From NCBI GenBank assembly GCA_017302455.1, contig JAFLDO010000026.1:1-64000 (forward strand): a stretch of 64,000 nucleotides of DNA, in the 5' to 3' direction. This DNA is from Accumulibacter sp. GTDB lineage: Bacteria > Pseudomonadota > Gammaproteobacteria > Burkholderiales > Rhodocyclaceae. A program made the translations under genes and the position numbers. Positions 28,288 to 38,934 of the stretch are shown here, piece by piece. Each line of letters opens with the position of its first letter. Position 1 is the first letter of the stretch. The notes below the pieces were generated by a model, which saw nothing but the letters and a program-made list of their open reading frames with translations, had not been told where the DNA came from and ran no database searches.

Positions 28288-29117
28288 TGGCGCTCGTCAA
28301 AGTCAAGCCGACTTCACCTGGCCGCCGTGCGGTCATCAAGGTCGTCACTCCGGGGTTGCACAAGGGCGCGCCCGTTGCCGGGCTGATCGAGTCCCAGTCC
28401 AAGCACGCCGGCCGCAACAACAATGGACACATCACGACTCGCCACAAGGGTGGCGGCCACAAGCAACACTATCGGCTGATCGATTTCAAGCGTAACAAAG
28501 ATGGGGTTGCCGCCCAGGTGGAGCGCCTCGAATACGATCCCAACCGTACCGCGACGATAGCTTTGCTCTGTTACGCGGATGGGGAGCGTCGCTACATCAT
28601 CGCTCCCAAGGGTCTGGTGGTCGGGCAGCAGGTGGCGAGTGGTTCGGAGGCGCCGATCAAGGTCGGTAACACCCTGCCGATACGTAACATCCCGGTAGGT
28701 ACCACGATCCACTGTGTCGAGATGGTTCCGGGCAAGGGTGCGCAACTGGCGCGTTCAGCAGGCACCTCGGCGCAGCTGCTGGCCCGGGAGGGCGTGCACG
28801 CCCAGCTGCGCCTTCGCTCCGGAGAGATCAGGCGGGTGCACGTCGAGTGCCGGGCGACTATCGGTGAGGTAGGTAACGAAGAGCACAGCTTGCGCTCGAT
28901 TGGCAAGGCAGGCGGCAATCGCTGGCGCGGCATTCGTCCCACGGTTCGTGGCGTCGCGATGAACCCAATCGATCACCCGCACGGTGGTGGCGAGGGCAAG
29001 ACAGCGTCCGGTATGCACCCGGTCAGTCCTTGGGGTACCAAGACCAAAGGCTATCGTACTCGTCGCAACAAGCGCACGACTTCGATGATCGTGCAGCGCC
29101 GTAGTAACAAACGCTAG
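28287..29117 (+). CDS. rplB: 50S ribosomal protein L2
   Basis: A 276-residue L2, needed for subunit joining and peptidyl transfer. Visible: [40 protein letters not shown] and the conserved C-terminal [19 protein letters not shown] with the critical histidine. Length is standard (about 275). It starts inside the rplW stop codon (TGATG). Confidence 0.97.
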   Translation: MALVKVKPTSPGRRAVIKVVTPGLHKGAPVAGLIESQSKHAGRNNNGHITTRHKGGGHKQHYRLIDFKRNKDGVAAQVERLEYDPNRTATIALLCYADGERRYIIAPKGLVVGQQVASGSEAPIKVGNTLPIRNIPVGTTIHCVEMVPGKGAQLARSAGTSAQLLAREGVHAQLRLRSGEIRRVHVECRATIGEVGNEEHSLRSIGKAGGNRWRGIRPTVRGVAMNPIDHPHGGGEGKTASGMHPVSPWGTKTKGYRTRRNKRTTSMIVQRRSNKR

Positions 29118-29130
29118 GGGATAGAGAACC

Positions 29131-29406
29131 ATGGGACGTTCCGTTAAGAAGGGCCCGTTTGCCGATGCCCATCTGCTGAAAAAAGTGGGCGTGGTGCGCG
29201 CCACGGGCGACAAGCGCCCGATCAAGACTTGGTCACGCCGGTCCACGGTGCTGCCGGATTTCGTTGGTCTTACCATTGCCGTTCATAACGGCAAGCAACA
29301 CGTTCCGGTCTACGTGACCGAGAACATGGTTGGGCACAAGCTCGGCGAGTTTTCGCTGACTCGTACCTTCAAGGGCCACACGGCTGGCAAGAAGGCAAAG
29401 AGATAG
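29131..29406 (+). CDS. rpsS: 30S ribosomal protein S19
   Basis: A 91-residue S19 of the 30S head, touching helix 38 of 23S rRNA through an intersubunit bridge. Motifs: [36 protein letters not shown], and [20 protein letters not shown]. It lies 13 bp after rplB and 10 bp before rplV. Confidence 0.97.
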   Translation: MGRSVKKGPFADAHLLKKVGVVRATGDKRPIKTWSRRSTVLPDFVGLTIAVHNGKQHVPVYVTENMVGHKLGEFSLTRTFKGHTAGKKAKR

Positions 29407-29416
29407 AGGAATGAAT

Positions 29417-29746
29417 ATGGAAACTCGTGCTGTCTTGCGCGGCGTGCGCCTGTCCAGCCAGAAGGGGCGATTGGTGGCCGATCAGATACGCGGCCTGCCG
29501 GTCGACAGGGCGCTGAGCATTCTGACGTTCAGCCCCAAGAAGGGTGCTGCGATCATCAAGAAGGTCCTCGAATCGGCCATCGCCAATGCCGAGCACAACG
29601 ATGGTGCTGACATTGACGAACTGACGGTGAAGACGATCTGCGTCGAGAAGGGAACCGTTCTCAAGCGCTTTACCGCGCGGGCGAAGGGTCGCGGTAACCG
29701 GATCGTCAAGCCGACCTGTCACGTATTTCTGACCGTCGGCAACTGA
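29417..29746 (+). CDS. rplV: 50S ribosomal protein L22
   Basis: A 109-residue L22 whose beta-hairpin reaches into the exit tunnel. Visible: [40 protein letters not shown], and the hairpin region [19 protein letters not shown]. Two ATGs are in frame (29411 and 29417); 29417 is chosen because AGAGGA at 29405-29410 would touch the first but sits six bases from the second, and METRA is the usual beta-proteobacterial start. Confidence 0.95.
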   Translation: METRAVLRGVRLSSQKGRLVADQIRGLPVDRALSILTFSPKKGAAIIKKVLESAIANAEHNDGADIDELTVKTICVEKGTVLKRFTARAKGRGNRIVKPTCHVFLTVGN

Positions 29747-29755
29747 GGAACTAGA

Positions 29756-30604
29756 ATGGGACAAAAGATTCATCCTGCCGGGTTTCGTCTGGCGGTCACG
29801 CGTGACTGGTCGTCGCGCTGGTATGCCAACAAGAAGAACTTTGCCGGCATGCTCAATGAAGACATCAAGGTTCGCGAATACCTCAAGAAGAAGCTCAAGC
29901 ATGCGTCCGTCGGGCGCATCCTGATCGAGCGGCCGGCCAAGAACGCGCGGGTCACGATCTTCTCCGCCCGCCCGGGCGTCGTCATCGGCAAGAAGGGCGA
30001 GGAGATTGATCACCTCAGGGTCGCCCTGCAAAAGATCATGGGCGTTCCGGTGCATGTGAGCATCGAAGAAATCCGCAAGCCGGAGCTGGATGCCCAACTG
30101 ATCGCCGACTCGATCACCCAGCAGCTTGAGAAGCGCATCATGTTCCGCCGCGCCATGAAGCGCGCGATGCAGAACGCGATGCGTCTGGGTGCGCAGGGCA
30201 TCAAGATCATGAGTTCTGGTCGTCTGAACGGTGCCGAAATCGCACGCCGCGAATGGTATCGCGAGGGTCGCGTGCCGTTGCACACGCTGCGCGCCGACAT
30301 CGATTATGCGACCTCGGAGGCGCTGACCACCTATGGTCTCATCGGCGTCAAGGTATGGGTATTCAAGGGAGAGATCCTGAATCGCCAGGAGCAGGCGGCC
30401 CTGTCGCCAGAGGCGGCGGCCGATGAGCGCAGGCCGCGGCGTACGGCGCGCCCCGGGGAGACGACGGACAGACCGGCTCGCCCACCGAAAGCGCGGATCG
30501 ATGGTGCTGAGGAAGCCGTAAAGTCGGATGGGGTGGCTGGAGAAGCGAAGGCGCCGGTGAAACGAGTAAGAAAGGCAGGAACAACAGATGCTGCAGCCAG
30601 CTAG
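29756..30604 (+). CDS. rpsC: 30S ribosomal protein S3 with long C-terminal extension
   Basis: A 282-residue S3 at the mRNA entry site. The core is normal: [20 protein letters not shown], the KH-type RNA-binding segment [17 protein letters not shown], and the C-terminal half through [12 protein letters not shown]. After residue 215 comes a low-complexity charged tail rich in R, K, A and P ([20 protein letters not shown] and onward to TDAAAS), making it about 50 residues longer than the usual 230. The tail's last 17 bases also encode the start of rplP. The tail is in good frame and likely real. Confidence 0.95.
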   Translation: MGQKIHPAGFRLAVTRDWSSRWYANKKNFAGMLNEDIKVREYLKKKLKHASVGRILIERPAKNARVTIFSARPGVVIGKKGEEIDHLRVALQKIMGVPVHVSIEEIRKPELDAQLIADSITQQLEKRIMFRRAMKRAMQNAMRLGAQGIKIMSSGRLNGAEIARREWYREGRVPLHTLRADIDYATSEALTTYGLIGVKVWVFKGEILNRQEQAALSPEAAADERRPRRTARPGETTDRPARPPKARIDGAEEAVKSDGVAGEAKAPVKRVRKAGTTDAAAS

Positions 30605-31001
30605 AAGAAAGTACCGGAAGGAGCAGAAGGGTCGCAACACCGGGCTCGCGACGCGTGGGGCCAAGGTAAGCTTCGGCGAGTTCGGCCTCAAGGCGATCGG
30701 TCGCGGGCGGTTGACCGCCCGACAGATCGAGGCTGCTCGTCGGGCAATGACCCGTCACATCAAGCGCGGGGGCCGTATCTGGATTCGTGTCTTTCCCGAC
30801 AAGCCGATCTCGAAAAAGCCAGCCGAAGTCCGGATGGGCAGCGGCAAAGGCAACCCCGAGTACTGGGTTGCCGAGATCAAGCCAGGCAAGGTTCTGTACG
30901 AGATGGATGGGGTCAATGAAGGCTTGGCGCGCGAAGCGTTCGCCCTGGCCGCCGCCAAGCTGCCGATTCCGACGGTTTTCGTTACGCGTATGGTGGGTTG
31001 A
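30588..31001 (+). CDS. rplP: 50S ribosomal protein L16
   Basis: A 137-residue L16 at the A-site tRNA elbow. Motifs: [57 protein letters not shown] and [19 protein letters not shown]. The ATG at 30588 lies inside the end of rpsC, an unusually long 17-base overlap, and gives the canonical N-terminus. Confidence 0.97.
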   Translation: MLQPARRKYRKEQKGRNTGLATRGAKVSFGEFGLKAIGRGRLTARQIEAARRAMTRHIKRGGRIWIRVFPDKPISKKPAEVRMGSGKGNPEYWVAEIKPGKVLYEMDGVNEGLAREAFALAAAKLPIPTVFVTRMVG

Positions 31002-31003
31002 TC

Positions 31004-31198
31004 ATGAAAGTCAGCGAACTCAGAGCAAAAACCGTGGACGAGCTGAATCTGGAGCTCCTGGAGCTGCTGAAGGCCCAGTTCGGGCTACGGATGCAGCTTG
31101 CCACCCAGCAGCTGTCGAACAACAGTCAGATTGGCAAAGTGCGTCGGCAGATTGCGCGCGTACGCACGCTTCTTCGTGAAAAGGCAGTGCAACAATGA
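31004..31198 (+). CDS. rpmC: 50S ribosomal protein L29
   Basis: A 64-residue L29, a two-helix protein near the tunnel exit. Sequence begins [20 protein letters not shown] and includes [20 protein letters not shown]. The ATG at 31004 is used; a TTG two codons earlier overlaps the rplP stop and is not needed. It overlaps rpsQ by four bases (ATGA). Confidence 0.95.
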   Translation: MKVSELRAKTVDELNLELLELLKAQFGLRMQLATQQLSNNSQIGKVRRQIARVRTLLREKAVQQ

Positions 31199-31461
31199 GC
31201 GAAACCACCACCAACAAGCGTACCTTGGTAGGGCGCGTCGTCAGTGACAAGATGGACAAGACCGTCACGGTCGTGGTTGAGCGTCGCGTCAAGCATGCGA
31301 TGTATAACAAGATCATCGTGCGCTCAAGCAAGTACCATGCACACAACGACGACAATCAGGCGAAAGCCGGTGATCTGGTGGAAATTCAGGAGTCTCGTCC
31401 GCTGGCGAAGACCAAGGCCTGGATCGTGACCCGCTTGCTCGAACGCGCAGTTGCGGTCTAA
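31195..31461 (+). CDS. rpsQ: 30S ribosomal protein S17
   Basis: An 88-residue S17, an OB-fold primary binder of 16S rRNA. Motifs: [40 protein letters not shown], and [17 protein letters not shown]. It is the last gene of the S10 operon and is followed by a 132-bp gap with a promoter for rplN. Confidence 0.97.
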   Translation: MSETTTNKRTLVGRVVSDKMDKTVTVVVERRVKHAMYNKIIVRSSKYHAHNDDNQAKAGDLVEIQESRPLAKTKAWIVTRLLERAVAV

Positions 31462-31464
31462 CGC

Positions 31465-31492
31465 TTGCGTTTTTGCTATTGGCCGCTATAAT
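31465..31492 (+). promoter_or_regulatory. Candidate promoter of the spc operon (rplN onward)
   Basis: TTGCGT (31465-31470), a 16-bp spacer and a perfect TATAAT (31487-31492), then discriminator AGTCGGC and TTTCC. The leader of about 95 nt contains a possible hairpin, GCCCGAG with CTTGGGC, without a T-run. The -10 region resembles the rplC promoter at 26599. Confidence 0.6.
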
Positions 31493-31593
31493 AGTCGGCT
31501 TTCCCCTGCCCGAGTAATCCTTTCACGCTTGGGCGTTCCTACCCCTACGGGTTCCAAGACTGACCGCCAACGCGGGCCAAGTTGGAGTGACAG

Positions 31594-31962
31594 ATGATTC
31601 AAGTACAGACGATTCTCGACGTCGCCGACAATACTGGCGCTCGCTCGGTGATGTGCATCAAGGTGCTCGGCGGCTCCAAGCGCCGTTACGCCGGCATCGG
31701 TGACATTATCAAGGTCACGATCAAGGATGCAGCGCCGCGTGGGCGTGTCAAGAAAGGCGATGTCTACAGCGCGGTGGTCGTGCGTGCCGCCAAAGGTGTG
31801 CGCCGTGGCGACGGTTCCCTGGTCAAGTTCGACCACAATGCGGCCGTCCTCCTGAATAACAAGATGGAGCCGATAGGTACCCGTATCTTCGGGCCGGTAA
31901 CGCGCGAACTGCGCGGCGACCGTTTCATGAAGATCGTGTCGCTGGCGCCAGAAGTGCTGTAA
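31594..31962 (+). CDS. rplN: 50S ribosomal protein L14
   Basis: A 122-residue L14 that forms an intersubunit bridge and binds the silencing factor RsfS. Motifs: [58 protein letters not shown] and the end [17 protein letters not shown] precedes the start. First gene of the spc operon. Confidence 0.97.
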   Translation: MIQVQTILDVADNTGARSVMCIKVLGGSKRRYAGIGDIIKVTIKDAAPRGRVKKGDVYSAVVVRAAKGVRRGDGSLVKFDHNAAVLLNNKMEPIGTRIFGPVTRELRGDRFMKIVSLAPEVL

Positions 31963-31970
31963 GGAAGGTC

Positions 31971-32288
31971 ATGGAAAAGATTCGCAAAGGCGACGATGTG
32001 GTCGTCATCGCTGGAAAAGACAAGGGTAAGCGCGGCTCGGTGGTTCGCCGTATAGACGCCGAACATGTGCTCGTTGATGGTGTCAATCGGGTCAAGAAGC
32101 ATGTCAAGCCGAATCCGGTAAAGGGTGTCGTCGGCGGGATCATCGAGAAAGAGATGCCGCTGCACATTTCGAATGTTTCGCTCTACAACCCGGCGACCAA
32201 GAAGGCCGACCGCGTCGGTTTCAAAACCCTTGGAGATGGCACGAAGGTGCGGTTTTTCAAGTCGAATGGCGAAGTGTTGGGGGCCTAA
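31971..32288 (+). CDS. rplX: 50S ribosomal protein L24
   Basis: A 105-residue L24, an assembly initiator with a KOW motif ([20 protein letters not shown]). Further on it has [20 protein letters not shown] and the end [20 protein letters not shown]. It is nine bp from rplN and nine from rplE. Confidence 0.97.
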   Translation: MEKIRKGDDVVVIAGKDKGKRGSVVRRIDAEHVLVDGVNRVKKHVKPNPVKGVVGGIIEKEMPLHISNVSLYNPATKKADRVGFKTLGDGTKVRFFKSNGEVLGA

Positions 32289-32297
32289 GGAGCAGTC

Positions 32298-32837
32298 ATG
32301 GCGCGTTTGCTGGATTACTACAAGACCACGGTGGTCGCCGAGCTGACCCAGAAGTTCGGGTACAAGTCGAGAATGGAAGTGCCTCGCATCACCAAGGTAA
32401 CGCTCAACATTGGTGTGGGCGAGGCCGTTGCCGACAAGAAGGTGCTCGACAACGCCGTTGGCGATTTGACCAAGATTGCCGGTCAGAAACCGGTGGTTAC
32501 CAAGGCTCGCAAGTCGATTGCCGGCTTCAAAATCCGCACCGGCTATCCGATCGGGTGCATGGTAACGCTGCGCGGGCCACGTATGTTCGAGTTCATCGAT
32601 CGGCTCGTTACCGTCGCGCTGCCGCGGGTGCGTGATTTCCGGGGTATTTCGGGGAAAGGCTTTGACGGCCGTGGGAACTACAACATGGGCCTCAAGGAGC
32701 AGATCATCTTTCCGGAGATCGAGTACGACAAGATCGATGCGTTGCGTGGCATGAACATCAGTGTCACTACTACTGCCAAGACCGACGCCGAGGCGCGTGC
32801 CTTGCTTGGCGCGTTTAAATTTCCCTTCAGGAACTGA
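32298..32837 (+). CDS. rplE: 50S ribosomal protein L5
   Basis: A 179-residue L5 that binds 5S rRNA and contacts P-site tRNA. Motifs: [60 protein letters not shown], and [20 protein letters not shown]. Ends [12 protein letters not shown] as usual. Confidence 0.97.
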   Translation: MARLLDYYKTTVVAELTQKFGYKSRMEVPRITKVTLNIGVGEAVADKKVLDNAVGDLTKIAGQKPVVTKARKSIAGFKIRTGYPIGCMVTLRGPRMFEFIDRLVTVALPRVRDFRGISGKGFDGRGNYNMGLKEQIIFPEIEYDKIDALRGMNISVTTTAKTDAEARALLGAFKFPFRN

Positions 32838-32843
32838 GACGAA

Positions 32844-33149
32844 ATGGCGAAACTCGCTGTGATCAACCGCGGTGAAAAGCGGCGCAAGATAGTTGAAAAG
32901 TATGCCAAAAAGCGTGCCGAGTTGGTCGCAATCATCGGTGACGAAAGCCGGCCGCTCGATGAACGCTTTGAGGCGCGCCTGAAGATGCAGTCACTGCCAA
33001 GGAACTCAAGCCCGGTCAGGCTGCGTAACCGTTGCGAGATGACGGGTCGCCCTCGTGGTGTCTATCGGAAGTTCGGTTTGGGTCGTGGCAAGCTGCGCCA
33101 ATTCGCGCTGCAGGGCGAGGTCCCGGGGATGATCAAGGCTAGCTGGTAG
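32844..33149 (+). CDS. rpsN: 30S ribosomal protein S14 (zinc-independent type)
   Basis: A 101-residue S14 of the long form. The C-terminal block is [40 protein letters not shown]. Only one cysteine remains, so the CxxC zinc ribbon of short S14 is absent; this is the C-minus type that does not need zinc. It is six bp after rplE. Confidence 0.97.
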   Translation: MAKLAVINRGEKRRKIVEKYAKKRAELVAIIGDESRPLDERFEARLKMQSLPRNSSPVRLRNRCEMTGRPRGVYRKFGLGRGKLRQFALQGEVPGMIKASW

Positions 33150-33164
33150 GCAGGAGAAAACGAA

Positions 33165-33560
33165 ATGAGTATGAGCGATCCGATCAGCGACATGCTGACA
33201 CGCATCCGAAATGCCCAGATGGCAAGCAAGGCCTCCGTCGCCATGCCGTCTTCAAAGGTAAAGATTGCCATCGCCCAGGTCCTCAAGGACGAAGGCTATG
33301 TCGAAGACTTCGCCGTCAGCGAAAACAGCGGCAAGCCGCTGCTCGTGATAGGGCTGAAGTATTACGCTGGCCGGCCAGTGATCGAGCGGATCGACCGTGT
33401 GTCGCGGCCGGGTCTCCGTATCTACAGGGGGGCTGACAACATCCCTCAGGTCATGAACGGACTTGGAGTGGCCATCGTGTCAACTCCCAAGGGTGTGATG
33501 ACTGACCGCAAAGCCCGCGCCAGCCATATCGGCGGCGAAGTGCTGTGCATCGTCGCGTAA
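33165..33560 (+). CDS. rpsH: 30S ribosomal protein S8
   Basis: A 131-residue S8, a central-domain 16S rRNA binder; in E. coli it represses the spc operon at the rplX-rplE region. Motifs: [39 protein letters not shown], and [18 protein letters not shown]. The ATG at 33165 has AGGAG at good distance; a second ATG two codons on is less well placed. Confidence 0.96.
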   Translation: MSMSDPISDMLTRIRNAQMASKASVAMPSSKVKIAIAQVLKDEGYVEDFAVSENSGKPLLVIGLKYYAGRPVIERIDRVSRPGLRIYRGADNIPQVMNGLGVAIVSTPKGVMTDRKARASHIGGEVLCIVA

Positions 33561-33569
33561 GGGGTAGCC

Positions 33570-34106
33570 ATGTCCCGCGTTGCTAAGAACCCAATCGTCG
33601 TCCCGGCCGGTGTGGCGGTAGACATCACGACGGAACGTATCTCTGTCAAGGGCCCTCTGGGAACCCTTGAATTTTCCGGTAACTCGGCGGTCTGCGTCGA
33701 GCAGGAATCGGGTAGCCTGCTGTGCAAACCGGTGCCAGGTGCCGCCAATGCCGACGCGCTGTCAGGTACGGTTCGGGCGGTGGTGAATAATATGGTGGTC
33801 GGCGTGAGCAAGGGTTTCGAGCGCCGCCTCAATCTGGTTGGTGTGGGCTACCGGGCACAGGCGCAGGGTGACACGCTCAACCTGACCCTTGGCTTTTCGC
33901 ACCCGGTTGCGTACAAGTTGCCCAAGGGCATAAGTGCCGAGACGCCGACGCAGACCGAGATCGTGATCAAGGGAGTGGACCGCCAGCTCGTTGGTCAGGT
34001 CGCGGCCGAAGTTCGTGCTTATCGCAAACCGGAGCCCTACAAGGGCAAAGGCGTGCGCTATAGCGACGAAGTGGTCGTGATCAAGGAAACGAAGAAGAAG
34101 AAATAA
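33570..34106 (+). CDS. rplF: 50S ribosomal protein L6
   Basis: A 178-residue L6 near the sarcin-ricin loop, made of two similar domains. Motifs: [40 protein letters not shown] and the C-terminal [18 protein letters not shown] followed by lysines. It lies nine bp after rpsH and ten before rplR. Confidence 0.97.
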   Translation: MSRVAKNPIVVPAGVAVDITTERISVKGPLGTLEFSGNSAVCVEQESGSLLCKPVPGAANADALSGTVRAVVNNMVVGVSKGFERRLNLVGVGYRAQAQGDTLNLTLGFSHPVAYKLPKGISAETPTQTEIVIKGVDRQLVGQVAAEVRAYRKPEPYKGKGVRYSDEVVVIKETKKKK

Positions 34107-34116
34107 GGGTGCTTAG

Positions 34117-34473
34117 ATGATTGAGAAGAAACAGGCGCGTTTGCGCAGAGCTCGCAAGACCCGGGCCAAAATCGCCGAACTCAAGGCCGTGCGCCTGTCG
34201 GTTCACCGCAGCAACTGCCACATCTATGCCCAGGTGATTTCGGCGTGCGGTTCCAGGGTTCTGGCTGCGGCTTCGTCCCTCGAACCGGGGTTGCGCAAGA
34301 CCTTGAGTAACGGCGGCAATATCGAGGCGGCGAAAACGATCGGTCAACTGATCGCGGAGCGCGCCAAGCAGGCCGGGATAGAGCAGGTGGCGTTTGACCG
34401 TGCCGGATTTCAGTACCATGGGCGGATCAAGGCGCTGGCTGATGCCGCCCGTGAAGCCGGTTTGAAGTTCTGA
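34117..34473 (+). CDS. rplR: 50S ribosomal protein L18
   Basis: A 118-residue L18, one of the three 5S rRNA binders. Motifs: [35 protein letters not shown], and the end [20 protein letters not shown] followed by EAGLKF. The basic N-terminus is typical. Confidence 0.97.
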   Translation: MIEKKQARLRRARKTRAKIAELKAVRLSVHRSNCHIYAQVISACGSRVLAAASSLEPGLRKTLSNGGNIEAAKTIGQLIAERAKQAGIEQVAFDRAGFQYHGRIKALADAAREAGLKF

Positions 34474-34500
34474 TCAGACCGCAAAGAACTGGAGTAATCA

Positions 34501-35025
34501 ATGGCTAAACCGCAAAGCAGAAAACCTCAGCAAGCTGAGAAGCCCGACGACGGTATGCGCGAGAAGATGATCTCGATCAACCGTGTGACGAAGGTAGTCA
34601 AAGGGGGCCGCATCCTTGGTTTCGCGGCGTTGACCGTCGTGGGCGATGGCGATGGTCGGATTGGCATGGGTAAGGGCAAGTCGCGCGAAGTTCCGGTGGC
34701 GGTTCAGAAGGCGATGGAAGAAGCCCGGCGAAATCTGGTGAAGGTGAGCCTCAAGAACGGCACCTTGCAGCACACGGTAGTCGGTCATCATGGCGCATCG
34801 CGCGTGATGATGCAGCCAGCGCCGGAGGGTACGGGAATCATCGCCGGCGGCGCGATGCGCGCCGTTTTCGACGTCATGGGGATGGCCAACGTCGTAGCCA
34901 AGGCGCATGGCTCGACCAATCCCTACAACATCGTTCGCGCGACGATCAACGGCTTGCGCGCGATGACCACGCCAGCCGAAGTCGCGGCCAAGCGGGGCAA
35001 GACCGTTGAAGAGATCCTGGGATAA
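34501..35025 (+). CDS. rpsE: 30S ribosomal protein S5
   Basis: A 174-residue S5 that shapes mRNA entry and decoding fidelity. The dsRNA-binding-like N-terminal domain includes [20 protein letters not shown], the spectinomycin-related loop; the C-terminal domain includes [20 protein letters not shown] and [16 protein letters not shown]. No resistance-type change is obvious. Confidence 0.97.
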   Translation: MAKPQSRKPQQAEKPDDGMREKMISINRVTKVVKGGRILGFAALTVVGDGDGRIGMGKGKSREVPVAVQKAMEEARRNLVKVSLKNGTLQHTVVGHHGASRVMMQPAPEGTGIIAGGAMRAVFDVMGMANVVAKAHGSTNPYNIVRATINGLRAMTTPAEVAAKRGKTVEEILG

Positions 35026-35028
35026 GAT

Positions 35029-35211
35029 ATGGCCGAAAAGACAGTAAAAGTGACGCTGGTCAGAAGCCTGATCGGTACCAAAGAGTCGCACCGTGCCACC
35101 GTGCGGGGCCTGGGCCTGCGTCGTCTGAACAGCAGTTCAACTCTTGAGGACACCGCGGCGGTGCGCGGGATGATCAACAAGGTTTCCTATCTCCTGAAGT
35201 GCGAGGGCTGA
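35029..35211 (+). CDS. rpmD: 50S ribosomal protein L30
   Basis: A 60-residue L30 with [40 protein letters not shown] and [11 protein letters not shown]. Three bp after rpsE and one bp before rplO; small but with the standard length and sequence. Confidence 0.96.
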   Translation: MAEKTVKVTLVRSLIGTKESHRATVRGLGLRRLNSSSTLEDTAAVRGMINKVSYLLKCEG

Positions 35212-35212
35212 C

Positions 35213-35647
35213 ATGAAACTCAATACTGTCGAGCCGGCCGAAGGCTCCAGACCGGCCAAGAAGCGTCTGGGCCGTGGCATAGGCTCGGGTTTCGGGAAGA
35301 CTTGCGGACGGGGGCACAAAGGTCAAAAGTCACGTGCCGGCGGTTTCCATAAGGTGGGCTTTGAGGGCGGCCAGATGCCGTTGCAGCGCCGCTTGCCGAA
35401 GCGCGGCTTCAAGTCCTTGACCAACGCCTTCAACGTGGAGGTGCGGCTGTCGGAACTCAATTCCCTGCCGCTGGAGGAGGTGGATTTGTCGACGCTGAAG
35501 CAAGCGAACCTGATCACGCAGCATGCGCTGTCGGCGAAAGTCGTTCTGTCGGGCGAGATCACCCGCAAAGTCGTTCTCCGGGGCGTTGGAGCAACGGCGG
35601 GTGCCCGTACGGCGATTGAAGCCGCCGGTGGCAGCGTTGCTGAATAA
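35213..35647 (+). CDS. rplO: 50S ribosomal protein L15
   Basis: A 144-residue L15, a late assembly protein. The basic glycine-rich N-terminal arm reads [54 protein letters not shown]. The globular C-terminal domain ends [15 protein letters not shown]. It is followed by secY as in most spc operons. Confidence 0.97.
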   Translation: MKLNTVEPAEGSRPAKKRLGRGIGSGFGKTCGRGHKGQKSRAGGFHKVGFEGGQMPLQRRLPKRGFKSLTNAFNVEVRLSELNSLPLEEVDLSTLKQANLITQHALSAKVVLSGEITRKVVLRGVGATAGARTAIEAAGGSVAE

Positions 35648-35670
35648 CGAGTCCACAGAGGTGATCTTTC

Positions 35671-36996
35671 TTGGCAACTAGTCCAGCTACGGTCAGCAAA
35701 GGGGGGAAGTTCGGCGATCTGAAACGTCGCCTGTGGTTCCTCCTGGGGGCTCTGGTTGTGTACCGGATTGGTTCCCACATTCCGGTGCCGGGGATAGATC
35801 CGCAGGTCCTGAGCGAACTGTTCAACAAACAGCAAGGCGGCATCCTCGGCATGTTCAACATGTTTTCGGGGGGCGCACTCTCACGCTTCACGATTTTCGC
35901 GCTCGGCATCATGCCCTACATCTCGGCCTCGATCATCATGCAACTGATGACGCATGCTAGCCCGCAACTCGAGGCGCTGAAGAAGGAAGGCGAAGCCGGG
36001 CGACGCAAGATTACGCAATACACGCGTTACGGCACCGTCTTTCTGGCGCTTTTCCAGGGAATCGGTATCGCCGTGGCTGTGGAATCCCAGCCGGGACTCG
36101 TGCTCGATCCTGGGATGATGTTCCGGTTCGTGACGGTGACCACCCTGCTCACCGGTACGATGTTCCTGATGTGGCTCGGTGAACAGGTGACCGAGCGTGG
36201 TCTCGGCAATGGGATATCGATCATCATCTTTGCCGGTATTGCCGCTGGACTTCCCAATGCCATCGGTGGTCTGCTGGAACTCGTGCGGACCGGTGCCATG
36301 CATCCCCTGACGGCGATCGTCATCAGCCTGCTGGTCGTGGTGGTCACCGCGTTTGTCGTGTTCGTCGAACGAGGACAGCGCAAGATTCTCGTAAACTACG
36401 CAAAGCGGCAGGTCGGTAACAAAATCTATGGCGGGCAGAGTTCGCACCTGCCGTTGAAGTTGAACATGGCGGGGGTGATTCCGCCGATCTTCGCCTCGTC
36501 AATCATCCTGTTCCCGGCGACGATCGCTGGTTGGTTCGGCTCGGGAGAATCGGTGCGCTGGCTCAAGGATATCGCTGGGGCGCTTTCGCCTGGACAACCG
36601 ATCTACGTGATGCTGTATGCGGCGGCAATCATCTTTTTCTGCTTCTTCTACACGGCGCTCGTCTTCAATTCTCGGGAAACGGCCGACAATCTGAAGCGTA
36701 GCGGCGCCTTCGTTCCCGGGATTCGTCCCGGTGAGCAAACCGCACGCTACATCGACAGAATACTAATGCGGCTGACACTTGTCGGTGCCGGGTATATCAC
36801 GATCGTTTGCTTGCTACCGGAATTCCTGATCCTGAAATGGAATGTGCCGTTTTATTTTGGCGGCACTTCCCTGCTGATCATTGTGGTAGTGACCATGGAC
36901 TTCATGACGCAGGTTCAGGCCTATGCCATGTCACACCAGTACGAGAGCCTCTTGAAGAAAGCGAACTTCAAGGGTTCCGGATTACCGGCGAAATAG
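35671..36996 (+). CDS. secY: Preprotein translocase subunit SecY
   Basis: A 441-residue, ten-helix channel of the Sec translocon. Visible: [20 protein letters not shown] (TM1), the plug and TM2 region [37 protein letters not shown], and the C-terminal loops that bind SecA and ribosomes ([20 protein letters not shown]). It starts with TTG at 35671, chosen because GAGGTGAT sits seven bases upstream and the encoded MATSPAT start is expected. The start is rare but used elsewhere in this window. Confidence 0.96.
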   Translation: MATSPATVSKGGKFGDLKRRLWFLLGALVVYRIGSHIPVPGIDPQVLSELFNKQQGGILGMFNMFSGGALSRFTIFALGIMPYISASIIMQLMTHASPQLEALKKEGEAGRRKITQYTRYGTVFLALFQGIGIAVAVESQPGLVLDPGMMFRFVTVTTLLTGTMFLMWLGEQVTERGLGNGISIIIFAGIAAGLPNAIGGLLELVRTGAMHPLTAIVISLLVVVVTAFVVFVERGQRKILVNYAKRQVGNKIYGGQSSHLPLKLNMAGVIPPIFASSIILFPATIAGWFGSGESVRWLKDIAGALSPGQPIYVMLYAAAIIFFCFFYTALVFNSRETADNLKRSGAFVPGIRPGEQTARYIDRILMRLTLVGAGYITIVCLLPEFLILKWNVPFYFGGTSLLIIVVVTMDFMTQVQAYAMSHQYESLLKKANFKGSGLPAK

Positions 36997-36997
36997 G

Positions 36998-37216
36998 ATG
37001 GCCAAGGAAGACTTGATTGAAATGCAGGGTGAGGTGATTGAAAACCTTCCCAACGCTACGTTCAGGGTAAAGCTGGAGAATGGGCATGTCGTGCTGGGGT
37101 TTATTTCCGGCAAGATGCGCATGCACTATATTCGGATCCTGCCCGGCGACAAAGTGACGGTGCAACTCACTCCTTACGATCTGAGTCGCGCGCGCATCGT
37201 CTTCCGCGCCAAGTGA
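36998..37216 (+). CDS. infA: Translation initiation factor IF-1
   Basis: A 72-residue OB-fold protein that blocks the A site during initiation. Sequence: [60 protein letters not shown]. It begins one base after the secY stop. Its place between secY and rpmJ is the common proteobacterial arrangement. Confidence 0.97.
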   Translation: MAKEDLIEMQGEVIENLPNATFRVKLENGHVVLGFISGKMRMHYIRILPGDKVTVQLTPYDLSRARIVFRAK

Positions 37217-37283
37217 AGATTCTCGACGCAACAATCCGGCGTGGGGTCGGCTGGCCCGGCTGTCGGGGAATCAGGAGTTAATC

Positions 37284-37397
37284 ATGAAAGTGCTGGCATC
37301 TGTAAAACGCATCTGCCGGAAGTGCAAGATTGTCCGGCGGCATGGCATCGTGCGCGTGATCTGTTCGGATCAGCGTCACAAACAGCGTCAAGGTTGA
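37284..37397 (+). CDS. rpmJ: 50S ribosomal protein L36 (zinc-binding type)
   Basis: A 37-residue protein, [20 protein letters not shown] followed by [17 protein letters not shown]. Cysteines 11, 14 and 27 and histidine 32 form the CCCH zinc ribbon of the zinc-dependent L36 type. AGGAG lies ten bases before the ATG. It sits between infA and rpsM, the normal position, and completes the spc operon. Confidence 0.97.
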   Translation: MKVLASVKRICRKCKIVRRHGIVRVICSDQRHKQRQG

Positions 37398-37474
37398 CCG
37401 CGGCGACCCACTTTCGTGAGTCGTGAGTCGGTTGAAGGCAATAACTGTAAGTTTCGATTAATTGGGGTGAAACG

Positions 37475-37837
37475 ATGGCCCGCATCGCAGGCGTAAACCT
37501 ACCGAACCATCAGCATGCCGAGATTGCGCTTACCGCGATCTACGGTATCGGGCGTCCGCGCGCGCAGAAGATCTGTGATGCCGCCGGCGTTACACGGTCC
37601 ACAAAGATGAAGGACTTGACGGAAGCCGAACTGGAACGTTTGCGCGACCAGATCGGAAAGCTCTCGGTCGAGGGCGATCTGCGCCGCGAAGTCACGATGA
37701 ATATCAAGCGCTTGATGGATCTCGGCTGCTACCGCGGTCTTCGTCATCGCAAGGGGCTGCCGTCGCGTGGGCAGCGTACGCGAACCAATGCGCGTACCCG
37801 CAAGGGGCCGCGCAAGCCCATCGCCGGCAAGAAATGA
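37475..37837 (+). CDS. rpsM: 30S ribosomal protein S13
   Basis: A 120-residue S13 of the 30S head, contacting P-site tRNA with its basic tail. Motifs: [72 protein letters not shown]. First gene of the alpha operon, 77 bp after rpmJ. Confidence 0.97.
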   Translation: MARIAGVNLPNHQHAEIALTAIYGIGRPRAQKICDAAGVTRSTKMKDLTEAELERLRDQIGKLSVEGDLRREVTMNIKRLMDLGCYRGLRHRKGLPSRGQRTRTNARTRKGPRKPIAGKK

Positions 37838-37857
37838 TTAGGAGCTAGATCCAGACT

Positions 37858-38253
37858 ATGGCCAAGACTGCTGTAAAAGTTCGCAAGAAAGTCAAGATCA
37901 GGAAGAACGTGGCGGAGGGAGTCGCTCACATTCACGCGTCTTTCAACAATACGATCATCACCATTACCGATCGCCAGGGCAATGCGCTTTCGTGGGCGAC
38001 CTCGGGCGGCGCCGGCTTCAAGGGCTCGCGCAAGAGTACGCCTTTCGCTGCCCAGGTTGCAGCGGAGGCTGCAGGAAAGGTGGCGGTGGAGTGCGGAGTG
38101 AAGAACCTTGAAGTACGCATCAAGGGACCAGGTCCGGGGCGGGAGTCTTCTGTGCGTGCGCTCAATGCACTCGGGATGAAGATCACGGCGATCACCGATG
38201 TGACGCCGATCCCCCACAATGGTTGCCGGCCGCCCAAGAGGCGTCGGATTTAA
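37858..38253 (+). CDS. rpsK: 30S ribosomal protein S11
   Basis: A 131-residue S11 of the platform near the E site. Motifs: [40 protein letters not shown], and the C-terminal [20 protein letters not shown], which includes the conserved PHNGCRPPK. Typical length. Confidence 0.97.
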   Translation: MAKTAVKVRKKVKIRKNVAEGVAHIHASFNNTIITITDRQGNALSWATSGGAGFKGSRKSTPFAAQVAAEAAGKVAVECGVKNLEVRIKGPGPGRESSVRALNALGMKITAITDVTPIPHNGCRPPKRRRI

Positions 38254-38265
38254 GGAGAAGAAAAA

Positions 38266-38895
38266 GTGGCTCGCAACCTCGACCCAAAGTGTCGTCAGTG
38301 TCGCCGTGAAGGCGAGAAGTTGTTCCTCAAGGGAGAAAAGTGCTTTACCGACAAGTGCGCTATCGAGCGTCGCTCGTACGCACCGGGTCAGCATGGTCAG
38401 AAGTCTGGGCAGCGACTGTCCGACTATGGCGTCCACCTCAGGGAGAAGCAGAAGATTCGTCGTATTTATGGCGTTCTTGAGGGGCAGTTTCGCAAGGTCT
38501 ACAAGGAAGCCGACCGTCGTCGGGGTGTCACTGGCGAGGTGCTGCTGCAGTTACTGGAGTCTCGTCTCGACAGTGTGGCTTATCGCATGGGTTTCGCGGC
38601 TTCGCGTTCCGAGTCTCGTCAGGTCGTCCGTCACAATGGCGTGCTGGTCAACGGTCGCCGCGTGAATATTCCGTCCTATCAGGTCCGTCCCGGCGACGTC
38701 GTTGAAGTCTGCGAGAAGGCTAAGGCTCATCTTCGCGTCAAAGCAGCGCTCGCGGCCGCCGAAGCTCGTGGCTTTCCAGAGTGGGTCGAGGTCGACGCGA
38801 AGGCTGCCAAGGGTGTCTACAAGGCGCACCCAGAGCGTAGCGAACTGCCGCCGACGATCAACGAGAGTCTCGTCATCGAGCTCTACTCGAAGTAG
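38266..38895 (+). CDS. rpsD: 30S ribosomal protein S4
   Basis: A 209-residue S4, which nucleates 16S rRNA assembly and represses the alpha operon in E. coli. The N-terminus has four cysteines (9, 12, 26, 31; [12 protein letters not shown], then GEKCFTDKC), a zinc-binding arrangement. The S4 RNA-binding domain is seen as [20 protein letters not shown] and [20 protein letters not shown]. It starts with GTG at 38266 after GGAGAAG. Confidence 0.97.
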   Translation: MARNLDPKCRQCRREGEKLFLKGEKCFTDKCAIERRSYAPGQHGQKSGQRLSDYGVHLREKQKIRRIYGVLEGQFRKVYKEADRRRGVTGEVLLQLLESRLDSVAYRMGFAASRSESRQVVRHNGVLVNGRRVNIPSYQVRPGDVVEVCEKAKAHLRVKAALAAAEARGFPEWVEVDAKAAKGVYKAHPERSELPPTINESLVIELYSK

Positions 38896-38934
38896 TCGCG
38901 GTGAGGCTTGACGGAATCAGGCAAAGGACAGTAC

